Source of the DNA: JAIQFL01 sp035295745
GTDB taxonomy: Bacteria; Acidobacteriota; Terriglobia; Bryobacterales; Bryobacteraceae
Length of the DNA stretch: 64,000 nucleotides
NCBI GenBank assembly: GCA_035295745.1
Contig: DATGIL010000076.1
Coordinates: 124,001 to 188,000 of the forward strand
Direction: 5' to 3'
Under the pieces are notes generated by a model. It made no database searches, had not been told where the DNA came from, and saw nothing but the letters and a program-made list of their open reading frames with translations. The position numbers were made by a program, and so were the translations under genes. Position 1 is the stretch's first letter; every line of letters begins with the position of its first letter. Below, piece after piece: positions 28,562 to 36,443 of this stretch.

Positions 28562-29443
28562 ATGGGGAGCAGCGCCCAAGGCCTCGGGTTCGCGGAGCCC
28601 CGGGACGTCGCGCGTGTCTCGATCGCCCAGGATGTAGGCGGAATCGAGTTGTTCTACGCAAGCTACCGAAGGCACCGCTTCGATGCCCATTTCCACGACG
28701 ATTTCAGTTTGGGCGTCAGCCTCCGCGGTGGACTGGCGTTCGACCATCGAGGCTCCAAGCATGTCGCTCCCACGGGAGTGATCAGTGCGATCAACCCGTC
28801 TGATCTGCATAACTCCTACCCCGCGAACGATGAAGGCTGGACGATCGTTTGCCTTCTGATACCGGCCGCCATTTTCCGCAACGTGATTTCTGAAATTTCC
28901 GAACGCGATCTGGTCCCCGCGTTTCGGCAGCGTGTGATCGACGACGCGCTGATGGCGCGTCGAATCGTTCATTTGCATCGCACGCTCGAGCTATCGAGCG
29001 ATCCCTTGGAGCGGCAGTCGCAGGTGCTCTCCACCTGCGCGCACCTGGTGCAACGCCATACCACCGGCGCATCCGAACTGCGGAGCGCCACACCTGAACG
29101 TGCGGCGGTGCGGCGTGCGCGCGACTTCCTCCACGACTGCTTCCGGCGCAGCGTTTCGCTCCCCGAACTCGCATCTGTCGCCGGCCTGAGCCGGTTCCAT
29201 TTTCTGCGCGTCTTTCGGAAAGAAGTCGGGCTGACCCCTCACGCCTACCTGAACTACCTTCGCGTGCTGGAAGCCAAGCGCCAGTTAATCGCCGGCCGAT
29301 CGATCGCGGATGCGGCCCTGGGCTCCGGATTTGCCGACCAGAGCCATCTGGCTCGCCGCTTCAAAGAGGTCATGGGATTTACGCCCGGGCTGGTGCAACA
29401 CGGCCGAACCACGCATCAGGAACGCGGGCGCGGAACCAGGTAG
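28562..29443 (+). CDS. AraC-family transcriptional regulator
   Basis: A 293-residue regulator with an N-terminal AraC-type cupin (HFHDDFSLGVSLRGGLAF, about 45-120) and a C-terminal double helix-turn-helix (about 185-285): SLPELASVAGLSRFHFLRVF and RSIADAALGSGFADQSHLAR, then FKEVMGFTPG. The ligand is probably a small organic molecule bound by the cupin. Targets are not visible. Neighbours are a SnoaL-like protein upstream and a KimA-like transporter 45 bp downstream. Confidence 0.92.
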   Translation: MGSSAQGLGFAEPRDVARVSIAQDVGGIELFYASYRRHRFDAHFHDDFSLGVSLRGGLAFDHRGSKHVAPTGVISAINPSDLHNSYPANDEGWTIVCLLIPAAIFRNVISEISERDLVPAFRQRVIDDALMARRIVHLHRTLELSSDPLERQSQVLSTCAHLVQRHTTGASELRSATPERAAVRRARDFLHDCFRRSVSLPELASVAGLSRFHFLRVFRKEVGLTPHAYLNYLRVLEAKRQLIAGRSIADAALGSGFADQSHLARRFKEVMGFTPGLVQHGRTTHQERGRGTR

Positions 29444-29475
29444 TCGCATTTTCGGAGCGACACCGGCGCGCCATG

Positions 29476-29481
29476 CATAAT
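29476..29481 (+). promoter_or_regulatory. Candidate -10 box, leaderless transcript of the KimA-like gene
   Basis: CATAAT ends 7 nt before the ATG at 29489 and no ribosome binding site is present. If real, the transporter has its own promoter inside the 45-bp gap. Confidence 0.35.
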
Positions 29482-29488
29482 AGATCCT

Positions 29489-31357
29489 ATGTCGCTTGGC
29501 GATCTCCTGTTCGGCAAACCACTCGCCACCTATGAAGATTCAGAGCAGCGCCTCGGTCCGCTGGCAGGCATTGGAGTGTTCGGTCTCGACGCACTCAGCT
29601 CTGCCGCTTACGGTCCGGAGGCTGCGCTCACTCTCCTGATTCCGCTGGGGGCACTGGGATTACACTACATCGTCCCGATCAGTTTCGGAATCATCGTCCT
29701 GCTGACGATCGTCTTCATCTCGTACCTTCAGACCATCGCTGCCTATCCGGGAGGCGGCGGCTCGTACACCGTGGCGCGTGAGAATCTCGGCCCACGGGTG
29801 GCACTGTTGGCTGCCGCGGCACTGATCGTCGATTACATTCTGGTGGTGGCAGTCGGGATTTCGGCGGGAGTGGGAGCGTTGGTGTCCGCCATTCCAAGCC
29901 TTCAGCCCCACACTCTCGCCATTTGTCTGGGCATTCTGGTGGCGGTCACGCTGGTCAACCTCCGCGGGATTCGCGAGACCGGAAACGTCTTCATGGTCCC
30001 CACTTATGCGTTCATCCTGTCGCTGCTTGCCATGATTGTCTGGGGACTGGCAAAGGCGATGCTGGAAGGCGGCCACCCGGTCCCCGTGATTGCTCCGCAT
30101 CCGCTCAAGAGCACCGCCACATTCGCCGGCGCCTGGGTGCTGCTGCAGGCTTTCTCGAGCGGTTGCACGGCGATGACGGGAGTCGAAGCCGTCAGCAATG
30201 GCGTGAAGGCGTTTCGCGAGCCCGCCGTGCAGTCTGCCCGCCGCACGCTCACCGCGATTATCGGAATCCTGATCCTGATGCTGGGCGGCATCGCCTGGTT
30301 GGCGCGGGCGTACCAGGTGGGCGCGTCCGATCCTGGCGAGCCTGGATACGAGAGTCTGCTCTCCCAGTTGGTGGCAGCGGTTTCCGGACAGGGAGTTTTC
30401 TACTACGCGACCATGGCCTCTGTCGTAGCGGTGCTGGCGCTTTCCGCGAACACGGCATTTTCGGATTTTCCGCGCCTCTGCCAAATCGTTGCAGAAGATG
30501 ACTATCTGCCGCACGCCTTCTCGACTCGCGGCCGGCGTTTGGTCTTCACGCATGGCATCACGGTGTTGGCGTTCCTCGCAGGGGTTCTGCTCGTCGTCTT
30601 CAACGGAGTCACCGATCGCTTGATTCCGCTGTTCGCGGTGGGAGCGTTCCTGGCCTTCACGCTTTCCCAGGCAGGCATGGTAGTGCACTGGAAACGGCTC
30701 GGGGGCCGAGGCGCGTTGCAAAGCATCCTGGTCAACGGACTCGGCGCCACGGCGACTGCCATCACGCTGGTGGTCGTGCTGGCGGCCAAGTTCCTGGAAG
30801 GAGCCTGGGTGACGGTGTTGCTCATTCCGTCGCTTCTGTTGGTGATGTTTGCGGTGCAGCGCCACTACCGGAAGGTCGCGACGGAACTGGAATTGACCAC
30901 GCCTCTCAACCTGAGGCACCTCGAACCGCCCATCGTGGTGGTTCCGATTCAAAGGTGGAACAAGATCGCCCAAAAGGGCCTGCGCTTCGCCGTAAACCTT
31001 TCAACGGAAGTCCACGTGGTGCAGGTAATGGTTGGCGAAAAGCACGAGGACCTGCGTGCGCACTGGTGTCATCTGGTAGAACGGCCTATCCAGGAACTCG
31101 GTCTGCCGGTCCCGAAACTGACGGTGATGGATTCGCCGTATCGGACGATTTTATACCCCATTCTCGATTTTGTTACAGATTTGGCCAAGAAGAATCCGGA
31201 GCGCTACATGGCGGTCCTCATACCGGAATTGGTGGAGGGCCACTGGTATCACTACTTCCTGCACAATCAGCGGGCCGCCGTTTTGAAGGCGCTCTTACTG
31301 GTGCGAGGCAACCAGAGAATCAATGTGGTGAATGTTCCGTGGTATCTCACGGAGTAA
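29489..31357 (+). CDS. APC-family permease, KimA/YdaO-like K+ transporter
   Basis: A 622-residue transporter with 12 hydrophobic helices (about 1-460) and a cytosolic C-terminal domain of about 150 residues (LEPPIVVVPIQRWNKIAQKG onwards). The N-terminus (LLFGKPL, then LDALSSAAYGPEAA, YPGGGGSYTVARENLG, VDYILVVAVGISAG) follows the Bacillus KimA (YdaO) high-affinity potassium-proton symporter as I remember it, more closely than amino-acid permeases. KimA is controlled by c-di-AMP in Bacillus. The 45-bp upstream gap is too short for a ydaO riboswitch. Amino-acid transport remains an alternative. Confidence 0.8.
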   Translation: MSLGDLLFGKPLATYEDSEQRLGPLAGIGVFGLDALSSAAYGPEAALTLLIPLGALGLHYIVPISFGIIVLLTIVFISYLQTIAAYPGGGGSYTVARENLGPRVALLAAAALIVDYILVVAVGISAGVGALVSAIPSLQPHTLAICLGILVAVTLVNLRGIRETGNVFMVPTYAFILSLLAMIVWGLAKAMLEGGHPVPVIAPHPLKSTATFAGAWVLLQAFSSGCTAMTGVEAVSNGVKAFREPAVQSARRTLTAIIGILILMLGGIAWLARAYQVGASDPGEPGYESLLSQLVAAVSGQGVFYYATMASVVAVLALSANTAFSDFPRLCQIVAEDDYLPHAFSTRGRRLVFTHGITVLAFLAGVLLVVFNGVTDRLIPLFAVGAFLAFTLSQAGMVVHWKRLGGRGALQSILVNGLGATATAITLVVVLAAKFLEGAWVTVLLIPSLLLVMFAVQRHYRKVATELELTTPLNLRHLEPPIVVVPIQRWNKIAQKGLRFAVNLSTEVHVVQVMVGEKHEDLRAHWCHLVERPIQELGLPVPKLTVMDSPYRTILYPILDFVTDLAKKNPERYMAVLIPELVEGHWYHYFLHNQRAAVLKALLLVRGNQRINVVNVPWYLTE

Positions 31358-31371
31358 CACTGGTAGGGATG

Positions 31372-32040
31372 CATCACTCCCTCACGGTCGTGGCTCGTTG
31401 CGAACTGCGTGCGTAAGCAAGCGACCCCCCGAACGTTCCGAAAATCAGTCGTTGCGAGCCGCGCGCGTAAGCAAGCGACGTCCCGATCGCCTCGAAAATC
31501 ACTCGTTGCGAGCCGCGCGTAAGCAAGCGATGTCCCGATCGCCCCGCAAGAATCACTCGTTGCGAGCCGCGCGCGTAAGCAAGCGACGTCCCGATCGCCT
31601 CGAAAATCACTCGTTGCGAGCCGCGCGTAAGCAAGCGATGTCCCGACCGCCCCGAAAATCAGTCGTTGCGAGCCGCGCGCGTAAGCAAGCGATGTCCCGA
31701 ACGCCCCGAAAATCACTTGTTGCGAACTGCGCGCGTTAGCAAGCGACGTCCCGAACGCCCCGAAAATCACTCGTTGCGAACTGCGCGTAAGCAAGCGATC
31801 TCCCGAACGCCCCGAAAATCAGTCGTTGCGAGCCGCGCGCGTAAGCAAGCGACGTCCCGATAGCCCCGAAAATCACTCGATGCGAACTGCGCGCGTTAGC
31901 AAGAGATGTCCCGCACGCCCCGAAAATCACTGGTTGCGAACTGCGCGCGTAAGCAAGCGATGTTCCGAACGCCCCGAAAATCACTCCCTTACGGTCGTGG
32001 CTCGTTGCGAGCGGCGAGCCGCGCGTTGCGCGCCGCGTGC
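31372..32040. repeat. Tandem array of about eleven 50-60 bp repeats
   Basis: The unit runs CGTTGCGAGCCGCGCGCG, TAAGCAAGCGACGTCCCGA, then TCGCCCCGAAAATCACT, with units varying by a few bases (GAACTG for GAGCCG, GCGCG for GCGCGCG, TTAGC for TAAGC). About eleven units stand head to tail. Both ends carry the same extra block (CCCTCACGGTCGTGGCT, with C or T at position 5), so the array looks bounded. Short reading frames on both strands are by-products of the repeat (the minus frame spells SLAYARGSQ again and again). The 951-bp gap between genes otherwise holds only the terminator near 32.1 kb and 200 bp in which I see nothing. Confidence 0.92.
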
Positions 32041-32073
32041 GTCAGCACTCAGACTCAGCAAGTGGTCCGGCAA

Positions 32074-32111
32074 TAAAAAAAGAGCGGGCGAACCTGGGGG
32101 TCCGCCCGCTC
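32074..32111 (-). terminator. Intrinsic terminator, downstream of the phasin-like gene
   Basis: On the minus strand GAGCGGGCG (32103-32111) pairs with CGCCCGCTC (32082-32090) and is followed by seven T. It lies about 200 bp beyond the stop of the phasin-like gene on the same strand. Confidence 0.8.
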
Positions 32112-32308
32112 CGCACCAGAAGCCGCATCGATTCTGAATCATGGCACCCGCAGTTGGCGCCGATCAGGCGATCCGAAAGGACAAACAGACCGAGGAGGGT
32201 ACCGGCCCGAGCGTCCTCCGCCGATTTCTGGCCCGGCTTCCAGTAGCGCGGCTGAAATAACTGGTAATCCGCAGCCGTAACTCCTAAATCGAATCAAAAA
32301 AAACTCGT

Positions 32309-33271
32309 CTATGCGGTGGCGGCTTCGGCGTGAGCGGCCTCTGACCGCTTGGAACCCGCCTTCTTCGCGCCAGCGGCTGGTTTACGAGACGCTTCCCTGC
32401 GAGGACGCTCGTGACCCTGGGTGTCTCCCCGATGCGCCGGTCTCACGATGTCCAGCAGCGCCTTCTGCGCCGTAACGAATGCTTCCACCGTCTGACGCGT
32501 CAAATCTGCCATGGCGTGCGATTGAAATGGATTAATCACTTCGATCGCCTTGCCGGCAGCCTTGAGGTCCACTGCTACCTGCTGCGAAGCGACGTCCAAC
32601 AGCTTCTTTTGCGCATCGATGAAGGCTTCGGCACCTTGCCGCGCCAACTCGGTCAACTCGGTCTTCTTGGCTGTCTTGCGGCCGTTAGCGTCTTCTTCGC
32701 CGGTGGCGACGGCGGTCTCTTCTGCCAGCACATCCAGGAATTTCTTCTGGCTGCGAACGAAATTATCCATCGCTTCGCTCGCCAGCTCGCCCACCGTTTT
32801 GCCGTCGAAAGGCGCTCCGGTTTTCGCGGAATCGATCCATTCATCGGCTTGCTTGGCGGCGATCGTGAGGAAATGCTGCTGCATGTCGATGAAGTTTTCC
32901 ACACCGCGGCCGATCAAATCGGTTACCGCCGCAACTGGCGCGAGATTTCCTCTTCGCTCCTTCACCCCTGCCATCACGATCTCGTTCTGGCGCTGCGCCA
33001 GGGACAGCAGCACGCGTTGCGCGGCGATAAAGTTCGAAATCCCTTCACCGGCAACTTCGGGCAGTATCTCGCCCGGCGCGGACCGCACGCTCGCGAACTG
33101 CTCCCGGACGGCATGCATGGTATTGGCGTTCTGCCGCATCACCAGATCCAAGAGGATCCGCTGCGTGGCAAAGAAACTCTCAGTTCCCTGGCGCACCCAA
33201 TCCGACAGGATGGAGACGGGGGAAATTTCCCGCGCACGGGCTTCATGCTCGGTTTTAACTTTGACTGGCAT
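32309..33271 (-). CDS. Phasin-like protein with six internal repeats
   Basis: About 320 residues. The ATG at 33271 is chosen because AAGGAG lies 6 nt upstream of it and the promoter would place the RNA start near 33303; an ATG at 33292 would leave an 11-nt leader. Six copies of an amphipathic motif (roughly G-x-x-x-F-x-x-A-Q-R/K-x-L-L-D-x-x-x-x-Q) occur with the key Gln near residues 37, 85, 131, 175, 221 and 269, a period of 44-48. The tail is basic (KPAAGAKKAGSKR), like DNA- or granule-binding tails of some phasins. Divergence from phaR and shared operators support a role on polyhydroxyalkanoate granules. Confidence 0.8.
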   Translation of the reverse strand: MPVKVKTEHEARAREISPVSILSDWVRQGTESFFATQRILLDLVMRQNANTMHAVREQFASVRSAPGEILPEVAGEGISNFIAAQRVLLSLAQRQNEIVMAGVKERRGNLAPVAAVTDLIGRGVENFIDMQQHFLTIAAKQADEWIDSAKTGAPFDGKTVGELASEAMDNFVRSQKKFLDVLAEETAVATGEEDANGRKTAKKTELTELARQGAEAFIDAQKKLLDVASQQVAVDLKAAGKAIEVINPFQSHAMADLTRQTVEAFVTAQKALLDIVRPAHRGDTQGHERPRREASRKPAAGAKKAGSKRSEAAHAEAATA

Positions 33272-33286
33272 CATTGGCTCCTTTTG

Positions 33287-33297
33287 CTGCATCGCAG
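33287..33297. promoter_or_regulatory. PhaR operator, phasin side
   Basis: An exact CTGC-ATC-GCAG, inside a longer inverted repeat TGCTGCATCGCAGCA (33285-33299). CTGC-N3-GCAG is the binding sequence reported for PhaR of Rhodobacter sphaeroides. It sits just downstream of the predicted phasin transcription start, where a bound repressor would block elongation. Confidence 0.7.
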
Positions 33298-33309
33298 CAT
33301 TCTGAATTA

Positions 33310-33338
33310 ACTATAGAACTGGCGGGGTTCTGTGTCAA
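33310..33338 (-). promoter_or_regulatory. Sigma-70 promoter of the phasin-like gene
   Basis: On the minus strand TTGACA (33333-33338) and TATAGT (33310-33315) are spaced by exactly 17 bp. This is the best consensus promoter in the window. It places transcription start near 33303, about 30 nt before the chosen phasin start codon. Confidence 0.8.
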
Positions 33339-33354
33339 GATGAATTAGGAAGTC

Positions 33355-33365
33355 CTGCAATGCAG
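33355..33365. promoter_or_regulatory. PhaR operator overlapping the phaR start codon
   Basis: An exact CTGC-AAT-GCAG in which the AT of the spacer and the following G form the phaR start codon (33360-33362). Occurrence of two such 8-base-specified sites within 80 bp is very unlikely by chance and suggests that PhaR represses both its own gene and the phasin. Confidence 0.68.
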
Positions 33366-33896
33366 CAAAAGGGAGACAAGGCGAAATCCGCGGCCGTCGT
33401 CATCAAAAAGTATCCGAACCGCCGCTTATACGACACATCTTCGGGCCGCTACGTGAATCTCGAGGATGTGGCCGCGTTGATCCGCCAGGGAACCGAGGTC
33501 CAGGTTGTTGACGCTAAGACCGGCGAAGACCTCACGCGCGTGGTGCTGACCCAAGTCATTGTGGAAGACGCCAAGGGCCAACCCACGGGACTACCGCTAG
33601 AATTACTTCGCCAGTTAATTGTCGCCTCCGACCACGCATCCCAGGAACTCCTCATGTGGTATCTGAAGTCCGCCTTCGACGCGTACGGTAAAGTGCAGGA
33701 ATCCGTAGAGAGCAGGCTCGCGGACGTGCGGGCCGCCGCCATGAGTCCGATCAATATGGTCAAGAATCTCCTGATCCCATCTCCGCCTTCGCCAGACGCC
33801 GAAGTGGAGCAATTGCGGCGGCGCGTGGCGGAACTGGAAGAGCGTCTGAAAAAGTCGCCCGCTCCTCGCAAACGCGCGCGTAAGCGGACGCGGTGA
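33360..33896 (+). CDS. phaR: Polyhydroxyalkanoate synthesis regulator PhaR
   Basis: A 178-residue repressor. The PHB/PHA accumulation DNA-binding domain (about 12-75) is unmistakable: IKKYPNRRLYDTSSGRYVNL, then EDVAALIRQG. A second accumulation-type segment follows (about 80-120: PLELLRQLIVASDHASQELL). A coiled coil (about 145-165, VEQLRRRVAELEERLKK) and a basic tail (RKRARKRTR) end the protein. In proteobacteria PhaR binds both PHA granules and phasin promoters and is released when granules form. The operators here fit that circuit. Its stop lies 14 bp before an ABC1-type kinase gene. Confidence 0.92.
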   Translation: MQQKGDKAKSAAVVIKKYPNRRLYDTSSGRYVNLEDVAALIRQGTEVQVVDAKTGEDLTRVVLTQVIVEDAKGQPTGLPLELLRQLIVASDHASQELLMWYLKSAFDAYGKVQESVESRLADVRAAAMSPINMVKNLLIPSPPSPDAEVEQLRRRVAELEERLKKSPAPRKRARKRTR

Positions 33897-33910
33897 AAGG
33901 AGGTTTTCCG

Positions 33911-35506
33911 ATGACCGGCCTTGAAAACGGGGAGTCGACAGGGTTTGACAGTTCCCTCCTGACACAGTTCCTGGCAGGTGTAACATCCACCGTCGAACGG
34001 ATACAAGCCGTCGAGGACGTCCTGAAGACCGCGGGTGCATCGTGGCGCAACCTGATCGGACCGTGGATCACCCGGCTCGTACCCGCCCAAAACCTGGTAC
34101 CGGAAAGACATCAAGACCTCCGCCCTTTGGTCGAGGACGCATTCCAGTTTGTCTTCTCCCGGCTTTCCGACCACAGGCTCGCAGTAAAGCTCGTCGAGCA
34201 AGTGGAGATGCCCGTCGATGCCCCGCCCGAAACCAGACTGATCAAACTGATCGCGAAAATGCCCGGACTGCAAAAGCTCGGACAGGTGCTGGCACGCAAT
34301 CGCCGGCTCTCTCCAGCCCTGCGCGAGGCATTGTCGGAGCTCGAAAACAGCATGGCCGATGTCGGGCCAGAAGAAATGACCAGCATCATTGCCAGCCAGT
34401 TGGGTTCCCGGATGCAAACCTATCAGGTGGAAATCGAGCCTGCGATCTTCAAGGAGGGTAGCGCCAGCGCGATTCTGCGATTCACCTGGAGGAATCCGGG
34501 CAAGGAGAGCGACCGCGGGGTCTTCAAAGTTCTGAAGCCTTACGTCGTCAGCTACTTTGCCGAAGACATGACGCTGCTTCAGCAACTCGGCGAGTATCTG
34601 TCGACCGGCGACCGGCAATATGGCTTCGCGGTGCGTGACCTCAAAGACTTACTGGCGGAGGTTCGACTCCTGCTGGAACACGAATTGGACGTTCCGCTCG
34701 AACAGCGGACCTTGGGGGAGGCTCGCGAGATGTACCGTTCGAGCATCGGGATCCGTGTGCCGCGCCTGGTGGCTCCTCTCTGCACACCGCAGATCACCGC
34801 AATGACGCAAGAGAACGGGGTGAAGGTCACGGAGGCGTGTCCGCGTTCGCCCATTCGCCGCCTTCAGATCGCCGTGCAATTGATCGAAGCGATCGTTGCC
34901 GTACCGCTCTTCTCACGCCAGGATCCAGCGGTCTTCCATGCCGACCCGCACGCCGGAAATCTTCTGTACGATGAGCCGAACCGCGAACTGATGGTGCTCG
35001 ATTGGGCGCTCGCCGACCGCCTCAGCGTAGAGACTCGGCGTCGCCTGGTAATGCTGGTGCTGATGATGAATCTGCGCAATCGCGCCGGTGTGTGTGAGGC
35101 CATCCAGGCGCTGAGCGAGAGCGATCCGCGGCCGCAACGCGATGCGTTGATTGAAGAGATGGTAACCCGCTTCTTCGAACAGTTTCCAGCGGACCGTTCC
35201 CCCGGCACGTTGGACGCCATGCGTGTACTCGACGAGATCGCGCTGGAAGGAGTCCACTTCCCTGCGCCGTTGTTTCTGTTCCGCAAGATTCTGTTCACGC
35301 TCGATGGTGTGCTGCAGGACGTGGCAGGTAGTGAGGTACGCATCGATCACGTGATCACACGAGAGTTCGTCTCCAGAGGAATCGCGAGCTTCGGACTATT
35401 CCACTCGCCCCTTTCGATGAAGGACCTTGGTTCGATCCAGTGGAACGCGTTGTTGTACCCCACGCGGTTGTGGGCTCGAAAGCGGCTTCGCGCGGGCACG
35501 GCGTAG
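33911..35506 (+). CDS. ABC1/UbiB-family atypical kinase
   Basis: About 531 residues from the ATG at 33911, which has AAAGGAGG 8 nt upstream; the in-frame GTG at 33893 lies inside phaR and would bury that site. UbiB-type signatures are present: KLGQ at 122-125 (the KxGQ motif), the ATP-binding K206 in GVFKVLKPY, E258 in EHELD, the catalytic loop HADPHAGN at 343-350, and DWA at 364-366 in place of DFG. Such proteins support isoprenoid-quinone synthesis or lipid handling. The GQ segment is slightly divergent. Cotranscription with phaR is unusual and may link it to PHA granules. Confidence 0.87.
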   Translation: MTGLENGESTGFDSSLLTQFLAGVTSTVERIQAVEDVLKTAGASWRNLIGPWITRLVPAQNLVPERHQDLRPLVEDAFQFVFSRLSDHRLAVKLVEQVEMPVDAPPETRLIKLIAKMPGLQKLGQVLARNRRLSPALREALSELENSMADVGPEEMTSIIASQLGSRMQTYQVEIEPAIFKEGSASAILRFTWRNPGKESDRGVFKVLKPYVVSYFAEDMTLLQQLGEYLSTGDRQYGFAVRDLKDLLAEVRLLLEHELDVPLEQRTLGEAREMYRSSIGIRVPRLVAPLCTPQITAMTQENGVKVTEACPRSPIRRLQIAVQLIEAIVAVPLFSRQDPAVFHADPHAGNLLYDEPNRELMVLDWALADRLSVETRRRLVMLVLMMNLRNRAGVCEAIQALSESDPRPQRDALIEEMVTRFFEQFPADRSPGTLDAMRVLDEIALEGVHFPAPLFLFRKILFTLDGVLQDVAGSEVRIDHVITREFVSRGIASFGLFHSPLSMKDLGSIQWNALLYPTRLWARKRLRAGTA

Positions 35507-35525
35507 GGGCGAGCTATTTTGGAGA

Positions 35526-35552
35526 AACGCTTGCTTACGCGCGGCTCGCATC
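35526..35552 (-). repeat. Dispersed repeat copy (inverted orientation)
   Basis: Reads AACGCTTGCTTACGCGCGGC followed by TCGCATC, the reverse complement of the array unit near 31.5 kb. It sits in the 73-bp space between the convergent ABC1 kinase and GNAT genes. Confidence 0.65.
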
Positions 35553-35579
35553 GGACCCGCCGTTGCGATCCCTACACAA

Positions 35580-36356
35580 TCAAGCCGAATACACCGCCAC
35601 GCGCGTTACCGTGCGAAAGCCCATTCTTTCGTATAACCGGTAACCCGCCGGAGTCGATTGCAGAATCACCTGTTCGATGCCGTGTCTCCGTCTTGAATCC
35701 GCCAGCGCCTCGCGCATCACCGCCTCGCCGTACCCGTGCCGCTGATGGCCGGGCATGGTTGCCACATTGTACACGCCGATCGCGCCGCCGCCCATCACTA
35801 TGGCAGTCGTCGAGACCGGTTCCTGATTGACATAACCGACATAACCGGCAAAGCCTTCCCACACCGAGTCGCAATCGAAGACCTCGCGAAACCAGGAGAT
35901 GGGCACATGGAAGCAGACCGAACCGATCGCGCAAAAGGCGTCCCGCGTGCCCGCGTCACATACGCGCCGCACCTCCACCCACGGCAGGGCCTTGACCGGC
36001 GGGAGCACGCGCTCCGCCACCATCCCCGGCAGGTCCACCGAATGCCGCAGTCCATGGCGTTCAAACACCTGTCGGGAACGCTTCCGCGCCTTGGGTTCGA
36101 GCCAGTCCTCGCACACCCAATAGGCCCACTCCAGACCACGAACGTCGAAGTGGAGAGCGGGCAACAGAATTCGCTGCGAGAGTTCCGCTTCATTGGAGAC
36201 CGGCCCCGAAAGGAAGGCCGCATTGAACATCTGAAAGGTCACTCCAGCGGCCGCTATGCTCACCCCACGCAATTCGCGAACCTCGCCCGGCGGGCGGCTG
36301 GCCGCGATCACCCGAAACGACTCCCGTAGATTATCCGCAACATTGTGGAAGTCCAT
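35580..36356 (-). CDS. GNAT-family N-acetyltransferase
   Basis: About 258 residues from ATG 36356; the longer reading to 36452 overlaps the divergent dehydrogenase and adds an Arg-rich piece of no apparent function. The C-terminal half is a GNAT fold with the acetyl-CoA loop MPGHQRHGYGEAVM (Q/R-x-x-G-x-G/A pattern) and the end motif YRLYERMGF. The N-terminal half (about 1-120) is an additional domain, as in acetyltransferases that have two GNAT-like halves. The substrate is unknown. Confidence 0.85.
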   Translation of the reverse strand: MDFHNVADNLRESFRVIAASRPPGEVRELRGVSIAAAGVTFQMFNAAFLSGPVSNEAELSQRILLPALHFDVRGLEWAYWVCEDWLEPKARKRSRQVFERHGLRHSVDLPGMVAERVLPPVKALPWVEVRRVCDAGTRDAFCAIGSVCFHVPISWFREVFDCDSVWEGFAGYVGYVNQEPVSTTAIVMGGGAIGVYNVATMPGHQRHGYGEAVMREALADSRRRHGIEQVILQSTPAGYRLYERMGFRTVTRVAVYSA

Positions 36357-36431
36357 TGCTTCCAGTATCGCCCCACCGGAGCCGGTTTTACGCACTCTGC
36401 GCAAGCGGGCCGGCCGGCGGAATTCTTGTCG

Positions 36432-36437
36432 TAAAGT
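36432..36437 (+). promoter_or_regulatory. Candidate -10 box, leaderless transcript of the alcohol dehydrogenase
   Basis: TAAAGT ends 6 nt before the ATG at 36444 with no ribosome binding site, matching the pattern at other plus-strand starts in this window. Confidence 0.3.
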
Positions 36438-36443
36438 GAACCT

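Noticed and set aside
29444..29488. c-di-AMP (ydaO) riboswitch before the KimA-like gene
   Set aside because: The gap of 45 bp is too short for the riboswitch fold, and a -10 box sits right before the start codon.
29660..30973. Long antisense frame of 437 codons
   Set aside because: It lies opposite the KimA-like transporter and is rich in His, Arg and Gln, as expected for a shadow of hydrophobic codons.
31267..31984. Repeat-rich proteins on both strands
   Set aside because: These frames only exist because the repeat unit lacks stops in some phases; they have no ribosome binding sites and their residues follow the DNA repeat.
31372..32040. CRISPR array
   Set aside because: The stretches between the conserved cores are nearly the same in every unit, so there are no unique spacers, and no cas gene is nearby.
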